Source: Ceratotherium simum simum
Lineage: Eukaryota; Chordata; Mammalia; Perissodactyla; Rhinocerotidae
Length of the DNA stretch: 64,000 nucleotides
Assembly (NCBI RefSeq): GCF_000283155.1
Contig: NW_004454181.1
Coordinates: 22,920,811-22,984,810, forward strand
Direction of reading: 5' to 3'
Shown: positions 40,526-52,665 of the stretch, piece by piece
Layout: every line of letters begins with the position of its first letter
Numbering within the stretch: position 1 is the stretch's first letter
The notes under the pieces: generated by a model
Database searches by the model: none
What the model was told of the DNA's origin: nothing
Seen by the model: the letters and a program-made list of their open reading frames with translations, nothing else
Made by a program: the position numbers and the translations under genes

Positions 40526-43500
40526 GCCCGTGGTGGCCCAGGCCCAAGCCCAGCCGCAGTGGACTATCTTTAGCCGGCGGTGACCCAGGCGGCCCGGTAT
40601 CTCCACTCTCCCTGCCCAGACATGGACCCTGCTGCCCTGGGGTGGCTGTGGCCACCCCCACTGCTAGTACCAGTCCCTAAACTCCTGCCCAAAAGCTAAT
40701 TAATACTCACTGCTGCTGAAATATATCAACAGCCAGTGAAGTGCCTGGCCTCCAAGTGCCAGCTCCCTACCCCAGCCTTTCAGAAGAGCACACTTGGCTC
40801 TAGACAGAGCAGTAATAATAATAACCACCTTTTACTAGGTACTGACTAGGTGCCAAAACCTGATCTAAGTTGCTTTCTATGTGTGATTTCACTTAACTGC
40901 CTCAAGAAGTCAACATTATTCCTGTTGCTCAGAAAATGAAACTGAAGGAAGAGACTTATCCAAGGTCACACAGTATACATTCTGTGTGACATTCTTCACA
41001 GATCTCAGCATAAATTCTTCTCCAGGAAGCCTTCTCTGACTGCCCAAGTAGCAATTCTGGATCAAGTTCTAATTCAGTCTATAATTGGGTGTCTTCAGAG
41101 CACTCACCACCCCCTGAAATGGTTGCATTTGTGTGCATCTCAACCCCACCAGACTAATCAATTACTAAGCCCACACCACATCCTTGGCAACGTGCCGAAG
41201 CTCTTGACACACAGTAGCTCATTTATTTTTCACAACTACTCTAAGATGCAGGTAAGATGATGATGATTCTCAGTTTATAGATGAGGAAAACTGAGACTCA
41301 GAGAGGCTAAATGACTTGCCCCAAGTGACCTGGCTACTAGGTAGCAGAGCTGGGACTGAAACCCAGGTACAGCCTGACCCGACCTCTGGGCTTTACCAGG
41401 CTGTAAGACACCCTAAGTTGAGAATGACTGGGAGCTCCATGCAGGTAGGGATCTTTTCTACCTTGTTCACCGGTCCCTGGAACCCAGGATACAGCCTGTA
41501 CATGGCAGATCCACAGTAAATATTTGCTGAATGAAGAAATTTACATAGGTATGGGTGCTTCTCAAAGAACTTCCAGAGCATTCTCTTCTAGGCAGAGAGG
41601 TTAATTATCTCTTTGCATTACGACTGAACAGCACAGCTGTGCAGACTGGCAGCCCCAATCCCTCTGGAGTCTAGACCTAAGCTCTTTTCTCCTCAGAGTT
41701 GGAATCAGTGTGCTTCAATCTAAATACCAGGGGCCAGCTGTGGGAAACAGAGGACAGGGAGGGTGTGCAGCAGACAAAACAGCACAGGAGCTCCCCAGAG
41801 GCCCTGGGGCCATACCATAAATCACAAGGCTGGCTGGCAACCCTGCTGAGCTGGGAAGCACAGGCACCAGCTGAGGGGGCAGCACCGACTCAAGGGCAGC
41901 CAAGGCTCCACCCCAAACACAGGCTTAGTGTTGCCAGAGCTTCTGAGTTTTCAAGAAAAATGGAAAAGTAAAGTTTGTATCATAGAAATTTCCTGCATTC
42001 TAAATACTGTTAATCAATTCACATTTAAAAAACCCTTCTTCGAGCCATATTCAGCTTGGGGGCCCCTGTGTGCTCTCCTAGGCCCTGAGGGACAGGCCAA
42101 TCACCAGGCAGCTGGGCCCTGGATTCAGGAGCCAATCCTCAGGCAGGCTTCAAGGCACAAGTAATGCTCCGCTGCCTGCCTGCCTCCCCTGTCCTGATGA
42201 GGGGAGCTGCTGACTCAAAGCTGCTTTTCCCCTGTCCCTGGTGGTCACCTACCGCCTCAAGTAATGCAAGCTCATTTTTTACTGCCCTAAATCTGGGGAG
42301 TTCTCTGCTGCAAGAGGCTTCTGAAGCCCCAAGAAATTACTTTGGATTATTCCTGTTATTGGAGTGGAGAGGCTGAAAGGGACTTGAGAACTCACCCATT
42401 GTTCAGACAGGAAAACTGAAGCCCAGGAGGGACCAGGCTGTGCCCAAAGTGACCAGCAAACTGTTGTGGAGCTGGCACTGAACATCAAGTTCCTGCCTCC
42501 TGATCCAGAGCTTTTCGCGCAGGTCAGGAAGCCAATTTCCCCACTCAACAAAATATGTTCTATGCACAGGTACACCCACTCACAAGGTGGGGGCCAGGGC
42601 CTCAGGGACGCAAGCATTACAGGAACTTGCTCCCCACAACTACTGATGGTGCCTGTAACAGAGTCCCGGAACATCCCTCTGTTTTTAAGGAAAACGACCT
42701 CTCACATGGAACTGGAATGCATGACAGAAAAGGAGGGGTGCTCTGGTTGAAGTGGATCTGGGAGGCGAGCCCCACTTTCACCTCCAACTTTACTTCTTCC
42801 CACTTCTCCAGAGCAGGCTGAGCCTCTCAGCTCCCTCTGGAAGGCATGGGGTAGGCAGGCCTTCCCTGGAGGGTCTGACCAGCTATCTATCCAGTGTGGC
42901 AGATTGGACACTGTCACTAACCCTCGGTTTCCTGCTCTCTGAAATGACTAAGCCCTAACAGCTCCAGCCCTGTAGGCTGGGGACACTTGGTAATCAGAAA
43001 ACTCCAACAGAAATGAGACAGACTTGCCAGGTGTCCCAGAAGCAGATAAGGAGCTGGAGTTCTTGAGTACAGACTAGTTCCCCCAATCTAGTTCAGCCGG
43101 CTGGCCTTGCTCCCCAGAAGCAGCTGATTTATTTGCCTCTGTTGCTGAATTTGGGCCAGCCTCAGAGGTCCCTTCAGCACTACATATAACATCCCAACTG
43201 GAAAAGAGCAGAACCCTGGGATGCCATGGATGTGGAGACAGTGGCTGCCCCACTGGCAGACTCCCCACCCCTGCTCACAGATGCTCTCAAGGCACCAGTA
43301 GGTACCCTACTCCGTTCCCTTCCCGTACCCAAAACGTACCCCACCACCAATTTACTAGGCCGCTGGGCTAAGAGGCAGGACAGAGCAGCAGTTAACAGCA
43401 CGGATTGTGAAGTCCACAAGAGGATATTCTAACCACCAGCGGCCGTCAAATAAGTAACGCACAAGGCCAGAGGAGATGGTCAAATCTGACCAATCCCTCA

Positions 43501-43759
43501 TGAAGCTTCTAACTCAATAGGCATAAACTGGGCCACACAGGAATGAGGGCCAAGCAAGCAGTTTCATGAGGAGGCAGAAAGGCACCTTACATGGAAGATC
43601 CTAGGCCAGACTTTTAACATCTTGTTGATAGCTGCTAATTCACAGGATTGTTTAACAGCCTAAATGAGGTCATAGTTATTAAACACAAAACTACCATAAA
43701 TGCATGATAATTTTTTATCTTTGAGGCAATTCTTGAATCTGCTAAAATACACCTAATTA

Positions 43760-43872
43760 AATTTGAATTTCAGATAAATAGCAAGTAATTTTTTAGAATA
43801 AGTGTTTCCCATGCACAATTTGGGACACCTTTTACTAAAACAATTATTTGCTATTTATCTGAAATTCAAATT
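43760..43872. repeat. 113-bp near-perfect palindrome (hairpin element)
   Basis: Arms of about 52 bp, from aatttgaatttcagataaat to the complementary atttatctgaaattcaaatt, surround a loop of about nine bases. The outer 25 bp or so match almost perfectly and inner arm mismatches total about nine. It looks like a palindromic mobile element remnant. Confidence 0.85.
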
Positions 43873-46800
43873 AAACTGGGTGTCTCGTATTTTTATTTGC
43901 TAAATCTGGCCACCACAGGAAGGACGGACCATTGCCCCATGTTCCGTAACAGTGGAGTAATGCCCAGAGCCCCGGGCTAGTAGTCAGAAGACTGGATGCC
44001 AGTCCTGGCACTGGCACTACAGCCCCTGCTGTGAGAGCTTGGCAAGAATTCCCCTCCCGGTGTCTTCAGTTTCTCCATTCAGAGGCCTGTGGTTGGGGCA
44101 GGGGGATCTTGTCATCTGCAGACCGTCTAGTCCTAACATCCTTTGATTTTATCCTTACACTCACTGATCACCCTATCCACAACTTTAGATGAAGCCACCT
44201 TTCCAGGGGGACAAGCAACCTCCAAAACCACTGCAGAAGAATTATCCATCCTCTGAGGAGCTTATCAAAATGTAGATTCCTGGGTCCCACCCTCCAGAGA
44301 TTTTTGCTCAGGAATGGTGGGGCCAGGAATCTGCTAGGTAATTCTAAAGTAGGTTTTCTCTGGACACACTTGGAGTTATTTTGATTTAGCCCAATGGGTG
44401 TCAACTGTTAATTGTGACAAGCGTTACCCAGAACCACAACACATTTAATATTTTAAAATCAGGCCTGTACTTCTTAAACCAGTAGTGGGTACATGGGTTC
44501 TTGTTTTACTATGTTTCTTTTTATTTTACATTTATGTTCTTTTGTATTAAATATTTAATAGTTTCTCGAAAAGAAAAATAAATGGTAGAGCTGTTATGAT
44601 GGAAATGGAGCCCAAGCCCCCTTCCCACTTTACCTCCCACTCAGCTGGAGTTCCTGAGCAGAAGCCTGTATGAAAAACCCTCATTTCACAGCTGTGGAAA
44701 CTGGGACCAGCGAGCTAGTAGGCTTGCAATACCACTTCTGTAATCTAAGAACACGTAGAGGTGAGGGACAGGCTTGGTTAAAATGCAGATTCCTGCCTTC
44801 CCCCAAGTTCCAGAAATCAGTTTGGGGAAGGGGGCAGTGCTTGCACATCTACTGTTTTAACAAATTTCCTGTGCAATGCTGATGCCAATTAATTTCTGAG
44901 AAATGAGCTGCCCATAAGTGAGGAAGGGACCCTGGTCTTCAACCTCCAGTCCAGAGTCTCATGCCTGCAAACAGGAATTAACTGGCTCATAAGAGCAGGA
45001 GGCAACATGTTTTAATTACACACACAAACAGCAGCCAGAAGAGGGGTGCATGAGGAGCTCATCCCCTCCACTTACCCACCAGGCCAATCTTCAGCATCAG
45101 GAACCAAGACGGGTCAGGCCAAGAAGCCACAAGCTGAGCGTCTTGACAGACATGAGGTCACAAAGGATCAGGCTGGGCTGGGCTTGGGGTTTAGTTTCAC
45201 AAGTTTCAAACTAAGACTGTGCCAGCCAGAAGAATGAAGGCTCTGAAGAGAGCTGTCTCTCTGGCTCCTCCTTAGAGCCAAATAGCCTCTACTGCCTTAC
45301 CCTAGGCTTTGCTGTTTGCTCACCCAATGCCCTGAGGTCTGGGTCCCTTAAATAATAATGGCTAGCACACACTTACTTACATTGACCTCAGACCTTCTGC
45401 TGTGGGCCTCTGTGCATTATATTTCTTAATCCTCCCAACGGCTGAAGGACTATCCCAGTTTTAGAGGAGACTCAGAGGCTAAATGGCTAGCCAAAGGTCA
45501 CACAGTGTGAAGGTAGCAGACATGAAGGGTCTGAAATCCCAGGCTACCTTAGGCCTTTCTCAGCACTGCAGGAGACAGACACTAGGTTCTTTAGGTCCTC
45601 AAAGGGCTCCAGCTCAAGCCTACAGGCCCTACAAGGGAATGAGGCCACCAGCACAGAATCCACTTCTCTAAGCCTATTTCTTCACCTGCTAGGCAGTGAT
45701 CATGCCACTCAGCACAGGGGAAGAAGGGCAAAGCACAATCAGGAATTGAAGCACTGTTTATTGCAAAGGCAATGCTCCAGGGCTGCCTGCAACCGGAAGG
45801 CCTGGACGCTGGCCCACACCAAGCCCAGGAGAATTTTGCCTCCTCCAGCAGATCACAAAGGGGAGCATGGAGGGAACTGCAGAGACCCTATAGGACAAAG
45901 GATAGGCAGGAGAGGGGAAAGCGAGGTAGAAAAGCAGGGGTTTTGTATAGGCCCTGCTCCAGGGCACAGGGGAGAGCTGAACAGAGCTTAAGCCACCCAT
46001 CCAGGTAAATTACCTTTCCTTACCCTTGGTGACCAGGGCTACTCAGCTCATAAGGTACTCCCTCACCCATCACTGCATCTAAGTCTCACAATAACAGTTT
46101 GAAGAAGGAAGGGTGGAGGTGTTCTCCCCATATTACAGAATGTAGAACTAGACACACTGAGCTTCCTGGCTTATCCCAAGAATATCAACTGTTTTCTGAG
46201 ATGCCAGCCCTGGGCTCCTGCCACTCTATCATGAACCTTGACCATTGGTGACTTGGCTATTGAGGGGTCTGTGTGCCACGTACTGGGGAAGTAATGGTGA
46301 ACAAAAAGTCCCTATCTTCTGAGGGCTCAGTTTAGATAAGGGCTAATCTTAACTCCACCTGTAATTGGTTGATCTCAACTGCCTGGGATGCTGTACTGAT
46401 GTTCCTTGGGCAGTCAACAGGCTCAGGAAAAGCCTGAGATCAATTAGTACTGTCTGCGGTGGGCAAGAGAATGGACAGCAGCCACAAACGTTATTTATAA
46501 TTCCAAATTGGCAATGACTGAAAAATGCTCTTCATCTCAACAACTATTTAGCCCATGCTATGTACTATGGATACAGAAATGCATAAGACTGCCAAGGGTC
46601 CAGCCCATGAAACTAATGGCTGATGTGACAGCTGGGTGATGGTAGGTTCCATGCACTTTCCCTCCACGGGCCACTCTGTCCTCACGCCAGGTAAGACCTG
46701 CAACCCTCAGGCCCGGGTTCTTCCAGAGGGATTAAGTCAAGGCCCAGAAGGAACAAAATGCAGAAACATAAGTGACAATTACGGAATAGTTGCCCCTGTG

Positions 46801-49536
46801 GAAAGAGCACTGGGTTGGGAGTCAGGAAAACTGCCTACTTCCCCAAGGTCAGCCTGGATCACCCTCCTTCACCACCAGCAGCAAGGCGGTGCAATGGTTA
46901 AGAGCCTGGGCTCCAACGGCCAGGGTCAGTCCTGACTCTGTCACTTCTACCTCGGTGACACTGGGTCTGTAAATGGAAAGAGTTTCTAACCTATTGGGAT
47001 TGCGAGGATTAAATGAGTTGGTATTTGTAAAGTGCTTGGAAAAGTGCCTAGCACATAGTAAGCACTCAATACTTGTAAGCTATTATTTTGAAGTTTACAG
47101 ATGTCTCTAAATATCTGATTAAGGCCACTGACAAAGTTTCCCACCCCATCACCAGCTCACTGGTGGGCCTATTAGGTATCCCGTCCTGGATGTTTGCTTA
47201 GCTCCCCCACTCCTCTCCATGCTTTACGCTCTACCTTGAATAGCTCATCAGTAAGGCAGAGTGGAAGGTTGGGCCTGTTTTCAGAAAATTTAGAGCATTT
47301 CTGGGCAATATCTCCTCCATTTGGGCAGGCCTTCCCCGGCCTTCTCAGGGCTCAGGGTGCGTCAACGGCTGGCCCAGTGTGGAGGAGGGAAGATAGCTGA
47401 AGGCTTGTGTCTGGAGGACCAGAAGTGACAGTTTCTGCACTGGATCTGCCTTGGGGCTTGTGCTACTAGGCCTAGTCCTCTTCTAACTTCCACTCCTGCA
47501 GCACTAAGCATTCGAAGGGCCTCCTGTTTCTCTTTCCTTGAAGGAACAAGGCATGAAAAGAGATCTAACACGGGCATTGTGATTCCCCTGGTGCCACCTG
47601 GGAGACTGGCCAAGAGATGGCCTCAGTTTCCTGTAAAATGAGAAGCAACCAGATAGCTTCCAAGGCCCGTGGACTCTGGCCTTCCTCAAGTCTGGGATCT
47701 CCAAAGAGCTGCCACCTCAGGGGGCAATGGCAGTGATGATGCAAGTCAGGGGGTGAGACAGGGAAGGCCTGGAATGGCGGAGAACATCCCAGAGCAACCA
47801 CAAACCCAGCTACAGCCAATGGGGAACTTTAGCAGCCTCTCCACTCCCAGCCAGCAGTGCGGCATTCCCAGGCTGCCACTGCCCTCACACCCCTTTCCCC
47901 ATGCTCAGCAAGGGCCTCCCTCTCAGTGGACAAACTGCTGTGCCCACAGCTCCTGGACAGAAAGGTCAACAGAGTCAAATATCTTTTAAAAAATGTTTAT
48001 GGAGCTACTATTGAGCCCTTATATGATCTCTGTCACTGTGCTAAGTGCCTCCCTTACAATATCTTACTTAACAGGAAGACTGATGCTTATCTTTTATTTA
48101 CTCTCCTGAATTTTTTCCTTATTGGTTGCACTTTAAAGGGGAAAAGAAAACCAAAACTGGCTTTGCCAGTTTTTAACTCTGACCCTGAGCAGGTCCCTTA
48201 ACCTCCATCAACCTATGGAGAAGGAATTTCTCCATAAAAGGGGGCCAACTACCACCAATCACAAGGACACTGTGCAATATGAATAAAGAAGTGTTTTGTA
48301 AAGTCTAAAGGGCTATTCCAAAGGCAGTACCAACCCTTTCAATCCCAGGAGTAAGACTAGACCGCAGGAGAAATCAAAGGATGGTGGCTTAGAATCCTCA
48401 GCTCTGGCAGGCGCCATCTTGGACAGTGTCCCACCTCAGGGCAACAGAGCTCCCAGAGGAGTGCAAACCAAGTCACCTCCTCATTCCCTGAAGCAGGCCA
48501 CTCCCAGCCCGTTGAGACTTGGCTCAGTGCTGCTGGGTGCTACAGTGATGGGGGAGGAAGCCCAGCTTCCCTGAATCCACCCAGATTTCAAAACCCCAAT
48601 CATCAATAATCAGTCCCCTTTACCTGAGGGCTAATCCAAGGTCTGCTGCTCATCCCCAGCCCTCCTATGAAGGGGCAGGGGTGGCCAGCAGCAGGCTAGT
48701 GATACACCTAGATGGCAGCCCCGTTTTACAGGCACAGATTTGGGAGTGAGGGAAGAGGAAAAAAATGAAACCAGGCTCCTACAAATCTCAGACCTGCTAA
48801 GGAGTGAAGTTATGCCACAAAAATGGCCAGGTATGAAGCACAGACCCCCTTGCACTAGGAAGACAGGACTGTTTGACAAAGAAATCAATTATTTAGATAT
48901 TTCTAAGTCGCAACCTCACCCAGGCCAACTCATGTCTCTTTCTGTACCCACTCTGGCCCAGCTGGTCTTTTCCCCACTGCTAGCCAGCCTCCACCCCTGC
49001 CTGGGAGCACCCACCCAAGTGGAGGCCTTTGCCCACCCACCACTGGTTTCCTCTTTGTACTTTGGGTAGTTGCAAATCCAAGCAGTAAGCTCTTGGAAGG
49101 CAGCTGAGTGTGGTGGAAAGAGCACTGAAATGGGCATTGGAGTGCTTGTGTTTTAAACACTGCATCCCTATAGGGCAGCCTGGGTCAGCAGCTACCCCTA
49201 CGTGGGCCTGCTTCCCTCAGCAGTGTGTGCATGCACGTGTGCATCATACATGCGAATTCTGGACCGGGCTCAGTGGTCTCGGATCAACTCCAAGTGCCTG
49301 CAGGGGGCAGTGAAGGAGTGGAGGCTTCACAGGCAGCAGAGCTGGGGTGTGTGTGCCTGCCCTCGCAGCAACATAGCACTGGCCAGCTCCTTAACCTTTC
49401 TCATCAGGAAAATGCTACCTTTCTGACCAGAGCTGTTTTGAGGGTTACAAGAAGATATGTGCCCTTGAAAGCCTATGTTTCTAGGTGGGAAAAACAATAA
49501 GGTTCACAAAATATTATGATCCCATATGTTTTAAAA

Positions 49537-49580
49537 GGTGTGTGTGTGTGTGTGTATATAGTATATATGCACGCGTGTAT
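49537..49580. repeat. (TG)n/(TA)n compound microsatellite
   Basis: Nine TG units run into TATA-rich and GCACGCGTGTATAC alternating purine-pyrimidine sequence. Confidence 0.9.
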
Positions 49581-49599
49581 ACACTCATAAAGAAAGTCT

Positions 49600-49915
49600 A
49601 GAAATGTGCTGTCCAATACAGAAGCTATTAGCCACATGTGGATACTGAGCACTTATAACGTGGCTAGTCCGAACTGAGAAGTGCTTTAAGTGTAAAAGAC
49701 ACCAGATTTCAAAGACTTAGTACAAAGAACGTAAAATATTTCACAAATAATTTTTTATATTGATTATATGTTGAAAACAATAATATCTTGATTAGCTTGG
49801 GTTATATTATTTAAATTTACTTCACTTATCTTTACTTTTTTAAAACATGGCTACTAGAAAATTTAAAATTATATACCTGGCTTGCATTGTATTTCTATTA
49901 GGCAGCACTGGTCCA
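49600..49915. mobile_element. hAT-type DNA transposon fossil
   Basis: Begins 'gtgctgtccaatacagaagc' with 'tagccacatgtggatactga' and ends 'ggcagcactggtcc'. The ends are imperfect inverted repeats around an AT-rich middle, a common mammalian non-autonomous hAT pattern. Confidence 0.65.
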
Positions 49916-50549
49916 AAAGGATATGGAATCTTAGTATTTATGGTGGTTAGTGGGACAGATTATGAAGGGATTTGTTTTCTCTTTGCTAAAACATATTTGG
50001 ACATTTTTCTACAATGAATTGGTGTTGCTTGAGTAAACTGAAAAGATTTCCCCACCAAAAGAAGTTAAAAGGCCTGAGACATAATAGTATTTCCCACCCC
50101 CTTTGGTAACCAAGAGTCAGAGAGCCTCCCCCTGCCTGTAGAGAGCCACTCCCCACCCGCTGCCACTGGCCTGGAGGCCACGCCTGAGAAACCACAAGGT
50201 CAGCACAGCTCTTTCCAGCAGGCTGCACGTGGCCTGACGGAGCTGAAGAGGAACATCTCTGGGGGAAGAGGGGCCAGGGCTCACCAGCAGGATCAGAAGT
50301 TCCAGGGCCTGGCCCACACCCACTCAGGGTGGCCAGGGGGGCAGAGCTGGAACCTCCAGGCTGGGCCACCAGGGCCTGGTACAGATTCATGCTGTATGAA
50401 GATTTGTGTGAGTCCTCGTTCAGAAACAGTTTTCCAAGTGGGGTATGTATACTTCTGTGGTCTAGGAAAATGCAAAGCCAGATGATAAGTAAGGCAGGAA
50501 CTCTGGAGTCAGTCTGCCATTGGCCAGAATCCCAACTACTTACTAACTA

Positions 50550-50779
50550 CAGTCATGCGCCGCGTAATGACATTTTGGTCAGTGACAGGCCAGAACTAAG
50601 AGAGTAGACAGAACTAAGATTAGTTCTATATAGCCTAGGTGTGTAGTAGGCTATATACTTACACAAACCATCCAGGTTTGTGTAAGTACACGCTAGGATG
50701 TTCACACAACATGGAAATCACCTATCAACAACAACGCATTTCTCAGAATGTATCCCTGTCATTAAGCAACGCGTGACTG
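50550..50779. mobile_element. 230-bp Tc1/mariner-type MITE with intact ends
   Basis: The left end CAGTCATGCGCCGCGTAATG and the right end, read in reverse complement as CAGTCACGCGTTGCTTAATG, form terminal inverted repeats of about 23 bp. TA dinucleotides flank both ends (50548-50549, 50780-50781), the expected target duplication for Tc1/mariner. Confidence 0.85.
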
Positions 50780-51669
50780 TACTGCGCAGCCTTGAGCAAA
50801 CTACTGAACATCTCTGAGCTCTTGTTTTCTCATCTGTAAAATGAGGATCATAATTGTAGCTAGACCCCATAGGGCTGTTGTGAAAATGAACCAAGATGAC
50901 AAATGAGATGCGTGTCGTAGCTCAGAAGTTTGATAATCATATGAGAAGTAGAGGGTCTGAGAAAGTCTGGCCTGGCTCCCTGGGGCATCTGTCCTCGACA
51001 AGGCAAGCTATCCATGAGGCAGATTCTAGGACACTCGACTAAGCCCATGGACATGATAAAGGCACACTGGCGATGGATGAGCAATGCATTCATGAGCACG
51101 GGATCCAATCCCTTCGTACAAGTTGTGAGAAATGAAGGTCAGGTCAGGAGAAATGAGAGAGTGGGGCTGAAATCAGAACTTGAATCCCCAGACTTTCAGC
51201 TCAGACAGCTCGCTCTGACCTCGCTCTGAAGACCTTACCTGAAGTAAAAAAGCCACTGAGTTCCTGACAAGAAGTCAGGAACAGAAAACTGTGCCACAGA
51301 GAGCCCATGTCAGGCCCATTCCCCACCCTCAGGCCCCACCATCCCTGCCCCAGTTCCTGCTGGTGCCCCCACGCTGTTCACCCTCACCCTCACTCCAACT
51401 CTACCCTGGGGCATGGAGCCTGTCCAGGGGAAGCTGGTCTAGGCAGGGAAATACCAACACTCCTCCTGGCTCTGGGGCCAAGAGAACCAGACTCAGGGGA
51501 AATCCCTGCCTGCCTCAGGCCACCCTTCTGATTAATGGGCACAATACAACTAATTCAGCTTCTGGACAGTGTGAGACGAGAGAAGGAAGTAAGAAACAGC
51601 AATCAGAAAACTTCCTCTTTAAGTGGCCTAGTCTTGGGGGAAAACAGTAAGTTAGTTAAAAAATCAGCC

Positions 51670-52150
51670 CCAGTCACTATGCATCATCCATTCCTTTCCA
51701 TCTCTTTCCTGGACTCCCGCAGAAGTCTCCAAGGAGTCTCCCTGCTTCCAACCTGGCCTCTTCCTGCCCCCTACCCCAGTTCGTTCTCCACAGAACAGAG
51801 TAATCCTAAAGCAGAAATCACATCATGCCACCTCTGTCACTGCTTTCAGAACAGGATCCTAACTCCCTAAGCTGGCCTCCAAAGGCCTCTTGCTTCTGAT
51901 TTTTTGAGCCCCTTGCCTCTCATTCGCACAGGCTTCTCCGTCTGCTCCTTGGAGAACTCTACTTACCACCTAGTACTTGCTATTCCTACAGGCTAGAATG
52001 CTCACCACCAGGCTCCTAATCAATCCCATCCTGGCTCACCCTTAGAGGCATTCCCTGACACCCTGATTGAAGCTGTCCCTAGCACACCCCCCAACACTTC
52101 TCTATTACACTGCCTTACTGTGTTTCTTGCACAGCACTTACCACTGTCAG
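51670..52150 (+). mobile_element. L2 LINE 3' fragment
   Basis: The run 'agaaatcacatcatgccacc tctgtcactgctttcag' and following text follow the L2 3' end in sense orientation. Confidence 0.65.
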
Positions 52151-52159
52151 AAACTGCCG

Positions 52160-52665
52160 TGTAGTATTAAAGATGGCAGCAAACTGACACTCCTCCATTG
52201 AAAGGCAGGGCCCACGTCCCCTTCCCTTCATTCTCGGCAGGATCTGTAACCTCTATCAACATTAATATGGTAAACGTGATGTTGTGCTGAGGCCCAGAAC
52301 CTTAGAATACTGACAGCATCTACTTCCTGTCTCTTGGACACTCTGGGAGCCCTAAGACATCAGGTAGTAAGTCCTACTACTCTGAAACCACCATGCTGGA
52401 CAGAGCACCCGAAGACACTCCAGTTCCAGCTCAACTCAGCATTCCAGCCATCCCTGCCAAGGTACCAAACATGGAAGTGAAGCTGTAGTGGGCCCTCCAG
52501 ACAGGACACCTGCCACCTCTATCACTGCCATAATGAAAACAAGAATTGCCCGGCTGAGCCCTGTCCAAATCCTGACACATAAATCAGTGAAACAGTTGTC
52601 TTTTTATGCTAAGTTTTGGGGTGATTTGTTAGGCCGCAATAGATAACCAGAACTACCTTGTTGGT
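52160..52665 (+). mobile_element. MLT1-like (ERVL-MaLR) solitary LTR remnant
   Basis: Contains 'cagcatctacttcctgtctc' and ends 'taagttttggggtgatttgt taggccgcaatagataac', a pattern typical of MLT1 LTRs. There is no internal coding region. Confidence 0.65.

Larger units (their letters stand above)
40416..40528. repeat. Tandem duplication, 75-bp period, two copies
   Basis: The 38-bp segment beginning gaggggcag and ending tcacatgatgcc at 40416-40453 recurs at 40491-40528 with about five mismatches. The sequence between copies also shows weaker similarity to what follows copy two. Confidence 0.85.
40141..40680 (-). promoter_or_regulatory. GC-rich island-like block in LARP1 intron 1 with duplicated E-boxes
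   Basis: GC-rich and locally CpG-containing, unlike the flanking intron. It holds a GA microsatellite (about 40294-40312) and a 75-bp-offset tandem duplication (40416-40453 and 40491-40528), each copy carrying GTCACATGAT. TCACATGA is the preferred extended E-box of the MITF/TFE3/TFEB family. An enhancer or alternative promoter is inferred only from composition and motifs. Confidence 0.4.
40681..49999 (-). other. LARP1: LARP1 intron 1, middle part
   Basis: Old repeats dominate what is recognisable: MIR-like stretches (about 40805-40985, 41150-41390, 45350-45520, 46870-47090), MER5-like pieces (about 44245-44360, 44760-44850), the palindrome at 43760-43872, and a hAT fossil at 49600-49915. No exon is supported. 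Confidence 0.55.
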
